From Zancudomyces culisetae (lineage: Eukaryota > Kickxellomycota > Harpellomycetes > Harpellales > Legeriomycetaceae), in NCBI GenBank assembly GCA_001969505.1, contig LSSK01001030.1, positions 1-19,399 on the forward strand: 19,399 bases of DNA, given 5' to 3'. Positions 16,110 through 19,399 of this stretch are shown piece by piece. Each line of letters opens with the position of its first letter. The first letter of the stretch is position 1. The translations under genes and the position numbers were made by a program. The notes beneath the pieces were generated by a model. That model was not told where the DNA came from. It made no database searches and saw nothing but the letters and a program-made list of their open reading frames with translations.

Positions 16110-16864
16110 GTGGTCCGTTAAAAAATTCAAATCACGTCATATGGCTAAGGTCTGTTCTTTTGCATTCCGTAGACCTGTTGTCTAGAGAAAAAAAGCGGAG
16201 TAAATAAACTTGGCTTTTTCTTCTAAATAAGGCAAATTGCTGATGTCATTAAAACTGCGAAGCTGTGAAAGTAGCAAAAAATGCTCATGGAACCAAATAT
16301 TAAACAGCCTGTCGAATTTTAAACCGGGTTTGATAAAGACCCATCCTTTATTTTATTTAAACCTATTTTATTTTATTAGAATTAAGCCTGTCAAATAGAA
16401 ACATAATAGAGTGATAATTAGGTGGAAATTAACAATCGGCGAAATGATGGTTAGCTTAGGTTAAATTTTAAAAAGCCAATGAATAACTTCTTGGCTAAAA
16501 TTCGACAATTCCATCAGCGTTCTAGGCCAGTTATTTTAGCACATCTTCATACAAAGGCCAAAGTGGATATAGAAAAAAAAACCTTCATAAACTCCAATGT
16601 CTCTTTAATTATAAAAAAAAAAAGATTTGCTTCATCAAAAAAAGCTCGAGTCTATTAGCAGTGAAATTAACATTGAAATGTACATAGCATCGTTTGTAAA
16701 TCACATTCCATAAACATACATCAAATTGCTATCTTCATTTTGCACATCATTATAGCGAGTATTTAAAAAGCAAGCTTCCTAGAAAACAATTAGAAATCAA
16801 ACACAAGTCAGGATTAGCTCCGGACCTACATATTCATAAAAATAGTACAGTACTTAGAGGAAAA

Positions 16865-18271
16865 ATGGAAAGGGGTACGATCGATAAAAATTTCTACGTC
16901 CTGAAATTGCCACCCTTGGCACAAGATAGAAAAGAAAAGGATAGGAAAACTAAATTACCATCGTTTGTAAGTATGGGTTTAAATAAAAATTTTGAAGAAC
17001 TGCGCTTCTGTCGACAATGTCTCAAGGATTTTATGGTAAAAATCAGGCAACAACTTACATTTTCACCTGAAGTGTTTTCTAGAGCCCTAAGGAATGAAAT
17101 TTCTGAGAACTACAAAGGGGGGCTTGATAAGGTTAAAAATAAGACCAGCAAAAGCGATCATGAAAGATATATTCAGCAGGTGGAGGATAGTGCACATTCC
17201 CTAGAAATTTCCGGCTCTCCCTCAGCAGAACTCGAGAACGAGAACGAAAACGAAAACGGATTGAACAAACAGGAGAAAACTGTAAACATACATATAAATA
17301 ATAAGGGAAACAGCAAACCAAACCACACAAAATTGCAAACAGACGAGGAAAAAGAACAACAATGCTTTTGGCAAGCCTGTACAGAAAAATTTGCTACAAT
17401 CGAAGGACTATTGATGCACTTATACAGGCTACATGTAAGTGAAGGTACAAATGTCATATCTGACAGCGGAGGATCAGGAACTCTCGAGCTAATTTCCAAG
17501 ATTGTCAGTGGTATTGGAGATGTGCAGGTAATGGATGTAGAAGAGGATAGGGATATAGAAAAAACCGATACAAAAAAGATGCAATGTAAGTGGACCAGGT
17601 GCAGCGAGTCCAAAAACAGTACATTGAGTTTGATAAAACATGTACTGAATGAGCATGTAGAACATGAAACATACAGTTGTTGTTGGGAACACTGCAACCA
17701 AGAATATTTAACGCGCGATCTTTTGACAACACATATTTCCAACGCCCATATTGGCTCTGGATTGAAAGAATATATCTGTAAGTGGGAAAACTGTACGCGG
17801 CAGGGTAAATCTTTTACGCAGCGCCAACGCGCTGTTAGGCATATCCAAATGCATACTGGCTACAAACCTTACGTTTGTGAGAGTTGCGACAAGCGCTTTT
17901 TAGAGCTTCACATCAAAGATCAACATGTACGAACACATACTGGCGAACGCCCATATATATGCGATGTGACCAGCTGTCAAAAGCGATTTACTTCATCTGG
18001 TGCTCTGAAAATACACAAGCGTACTCATACTGGCGAGCGCCCATATGCTTGTAAATACCCTAGCTGTAGAAAGAGCTTTGCTGAGTCCTCTAATTTAGCT
18101 AAACACTCTCGTACCCACTCTGGTGAGAAACCATTCCCTTGCAAACAGACTGACTGCTCCAAAGCGTTTTCCAGGTCAGATCAACTTTCTAGACACCTAA
18201 AAGTCCACTCTATTGAAAATGCCCTTTGTGGGACTGAAGGTCCTAAAAAACGCTTTAGAGCTGGTGACTAG
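16865..18271 (+). CDS. ZAP1: Zap1-like C2H2 zinc-finger transcription activator (eight fingers)
   Basis: Zap1/ZafA proteins activate zinc-uptake genes when zinc is scarce. This 468-residue protein has eight C2H2 fingers: C167-H190, C241-H264, C272-H295, C305-H330, C338-H358, C366-H388, C396-H418 and C426-H448. Fingers 1-4 have Trp two residues after the first Cys (CFW, CKW, CCW, CKW), the tandem CWCH2 type found in Zap1, Gli and PacC. The order and detail follow Zap1: CKW with an ESK motif, then CCWEHC, then CKWENC with FTQRQRAVRHIQMH, then YKPYVCESC, LKIHKRTHTGERPY and ESSNLAKHSRTH. TGERPY/SGEKPF linkers join the DNA-binding fingers. Finger 4 has 15 rather than 12 residues between Cys and His. 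An eighth finger follows the seven of Saccharomyces Zap1. The protein is much shorter than that Zap1 (880 residues), so activation domains are reduced. Asn/Glu repeats lie at about 122-131. The start ATG has A at -3. A different C2H2 family member remains possible. Confidence 0.8.
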   Translation: MERGTIDKNFYVLKLPPLAQDRKEKDRKTKLPSFVSMGLNKNFEELRFCRQCLKDFMVKIRQQLTFSPEVFSRALRNEISENYKGGLDKVKNKTSKSDHERYIQQVEDSAHSLEISGSPSAELENENENENGLNKQEKTVNIHINNKGNSKPNHTKLQTDEEKEQQCFWQACTEKFATIEGLLMHLYRLHVSEGTNVISDSGGSGTLELISKIVSGIGDVQVMDVEEDRDIEKTDTKKMQCKWTRCSESKNSTLSLIKHVLNEHVEHETYSCCWEHCNQEYLTRDLLTTHISNAHIGSGLKEYICKWENCTRQGKSFTQRQRAVRHIQMHTGYKPYVCESCDKRFLELHIKDQHVRTHTGERPYICDVTSCQKRFTSSGALKIHKRTHTGERPYACKYPSCRKSFAESSNLAKHSRTHSGEKPFPCKQTDCSKAFSRSDQLSRHLKVHSIENALCGTEGPKKRFRAGD

Positions 18272-18478
18272 TATCACTCCTGACTTTTTTTGAGTACTAT
18301 TTGCATGAGTATGTATTGGTACTTAACTTTTATCATGTTTTATTTTTTTTTCTGGTATTCCCATACTTATTTCATAGATTTGAATCCTTTTGGATTTGAA
18401 AAAAAGTTCATTTATAAACCGAACTTGAAATAAAAAGAAAGCGTCAGCGCTAGATGTATCACCGGCCCCAATACAGGA

Positions 18479-18502
18479 TTTCTGTTTCTGTTTCTGTTTC
18501 TT
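18479..18502. repeat. TTTCTG hexanucleotide repeat
   Basis: Three to four exact copies of TTTCTG about 210 bases after the zinc-finger stop codon. Confidence 0.8.
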
Positions 18503-18548
18503 TTGCGGTTTTATCTTTTCAAAAGTCGCTTTTCCATTAAATTGCTGA

Positions 18549-18564
18549 GATGTACCTGTACATC
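18549..18564. promoter_or_regulatory. Near-palindrome GATGTAC-CT-GTACATC
   Basis: Perfect 7-base inverted arms with a two-base spacer, the geometry of a dimeric protein-binding site. No matching factor is known to me, and it is not at an obvious promoter. Confidence 0.3.
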
Positions 18565-18621
18565 ATCGCCACTCCTTTGAATTGTTTACAATAGGCTCAA
18601 TGTGAAGGGGGTGTATGTTGC

Positions 18622-18984
18622 TCATTTTGGGTTATTTAGGAAATCACGGCTTGTTTTGAACTTGAGCCAATGGTAGCAAAAGTTTAAGCGCTTAAAAAAA
18701 TAATTTCCATTTAGAAATAGGAAGAATGTTGTGGCCTCTGCGACTGGCTGGTAGGGTTTAGTAAGAATTGTATGTGTGTTGATATGAATTGTAGTAGTCT
18801 GAGTGTTTTCACCTCCTGTAGGTTCTGTAAAAACTGTATTTTCGCATACGATGAATGGGTATAGTTTTGCTACAGAGTGGTATTTCAATATACAACCAAA
18901 TTGAGGAGGGGGGGTTTGTTTTTTTTTTTTGCAAGGTAATTTTAAAGAGTAGTGAAGGAAAAGTACGTTTTTGGGTTTCCGTTA
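18622..18984 (-). pseudogene. Possible relic coding stretch, Thr-rich
   Basis: The minus-strand frame is open for about 120 codons between stops but has no ATG near its start. The middle reads VCENTVFTEPTGG, then NTQTTTIHINTHTILTKPY and PVAEATTFF, a Thr/Pro-rich texture like fragments of fungal wall adhesins. No signal peptide, repeat array or anchor is present. It may be a decayed fragment or chance. Confidence 0.15.
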
Positions 18985-19311
18985 AAATTTAATATTCGTG
19001 GCACCAATCACGACGAGTTGTAATACCTTTTTTTTATTTATTTTTACTTTTATTAATTTGTCTCAGCTAAAACAATAATAACAATAAAAAGGGCTGGGAT
19101 TTAAATAGGTTTACTTAACAATCACTTGCTCCTCAAGAAATATATACAACAATAAGCAAGAAAACAAGGCAAAAAATAACGGGAAAAGCCTGTACTAGTT
19201 CAACTTTTCTATATATTTGGTTTCAAAAAGTAGTTAAAGAAAGCGATTGAACAAGGAGGTAAGAGCTTGGACCATTTTTCCATTGATGTAAAACACTATC
19301 GTTTTTGCCCA

Positions 19312-19331
19312 CTAAGGGGCGAAAACCTTAG
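19312..19331. repeat. Short hairpin CTAAGG / CCTTAG
   Basis: Perfect 6-base stem with an 8-base loop near the right edge. Role unknown. Confidence 0.4.
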
Positions 19332-19399
19332 GAATGAGGAGCATTGTGTTACTGCTCATCAAATAGAAAAGCGGTTAATAATACGCAGTTTACCTTACT

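Larger units (their letters stand above)
12048..16864. other. 4.8-kb gene-poor spacer between divergent BEM1 and ZAP1-like genes
   Basis: No convincing coding region was found on either strand. The left half (to about 14.7 kb) is strikingly pyrimidine-rich on the plus strand, with CATCC/CATCAC (12479-12505), CCACC/CT-rich (13195-13290) and CTCTCT (about 14697-14710) runs. An A-rich patch spans 13670-13745. The right half is more mixed and holds hairpins at 14425-14472, 15612-15640 and 16084-16109, an ATC microsatellite and an ACGAT repeat. Visual search found no tRNA B-box and no U1/U2/U4/U5/U6, SRP or RNase P core motif. It may contain long regulatory regions, an unannotated non-coding RNA or a centromere; none is shown. 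Confidence 0.65.
18272..19399. other. Spacer downstream of the zinc-finger gene, to window end
   Basis: It contains the 3' UTR of the zinc-finger gene with a small AAGTTC/GAACTT inverted repeat (about 18407-18429), a TTTCTG repeat, a near-palindrome at 18549-18564, a possible relic frame on the minus strand, poly(T) tracts and a short hairpin at 19312-19331. No gene start or end of a neighbouring gene is recognisable at the right edge. Confidence 0.65.

Noticed and set aside
16110-16160. tRNA-like words (ATTCAAATC, TGGCTAAGG)
   Set aside because: The order of boxes is wrong and no acceptor stem can be formed.
16965-17790. Several GTAAGT words inside the zinc-finger gene as donor sites
   Set aside because: Three of them arise from the Cys-Lys-Trp codons or simple in-frame codons, and the reading frame is continuous across all fingers.

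Overview
The window looks like nuclear DNA of a fungus, most likely an ascomycete yeast (Saccharomycotina-like). The evidence is a set of long, almost intron-free genes separated by AT-rich, poly(T)-rich spacers, and proteins of recognisably fungal type: exocyst Sec5, polarity scaffold Bem1/Scd2, mitochondrial ETF-beta and a Zap1-like zinc-finger activator. CTG codons fall at positions that are leucine in ETF-beta of other organisms (for example in the DLRLNEPR loop), so the CTG-Ser code of the Candida clade does not apply. I cannot name the species. Deep-branching Saccharomycotina is an inference.

Layout: (1) 1-575, the 3' end of an AT-rich ankyrin-repeat gene on the + strand that enters from the left edge. 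(2) 576-1351, spacer with a strong G-quadruplex motif. (3) 1352-4775 on the - strand, SEC5, with a probable 25-base first exon and a 103-base intron that restore the expected N-terminus. (4) 4776-6117, spacer with simple repeats. (5) 6118-7194 on the - strand, an unorthodox aquaporin/aquaglyceroporin. (6) 7195-9703, a long divergent spacer with paired hairpins, two G-rich motifs, two doubtful small ORFs and a near-match to the Zap1 zinc-responsive element. (7) 9704-10507 on the + strand, ETF-beta, convergent with (8) 10596-12047 on the - strand, BEM1; only 88 bases separate their stop codons. (9) 12048-16864, a 4.8-kb spacer with no convincing gene but several hairpins and microsatellites. (10) 16865-18271 on the + strand, an eight-finger Zap1-like regulator. 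(11) 18272-19399, a spacer with a possible relic coding stretch.

The genes do not form one pathway. SEC5 and BEM1 both act in polarised growth: Bem1 organises Cdc42 signalling and Sec5 is part of the exocyst that tethers vesicles at the polarity site. The zinc-finger protein is probably a metal-homeostasis regulator, and the spacer before ETF-beta has a 10-of-11 match to its expected target site. The most unusual gene is the aquaporin. It lacks the near-universal selectivity-filter arginine after the second NPA box, by simple alignment has a lysine at another filter position, and has a very large third loop.

I found no tRNA, rRNA, CRISPR array, complete transposon or gene cluster that would constitute a new multi-gene system.
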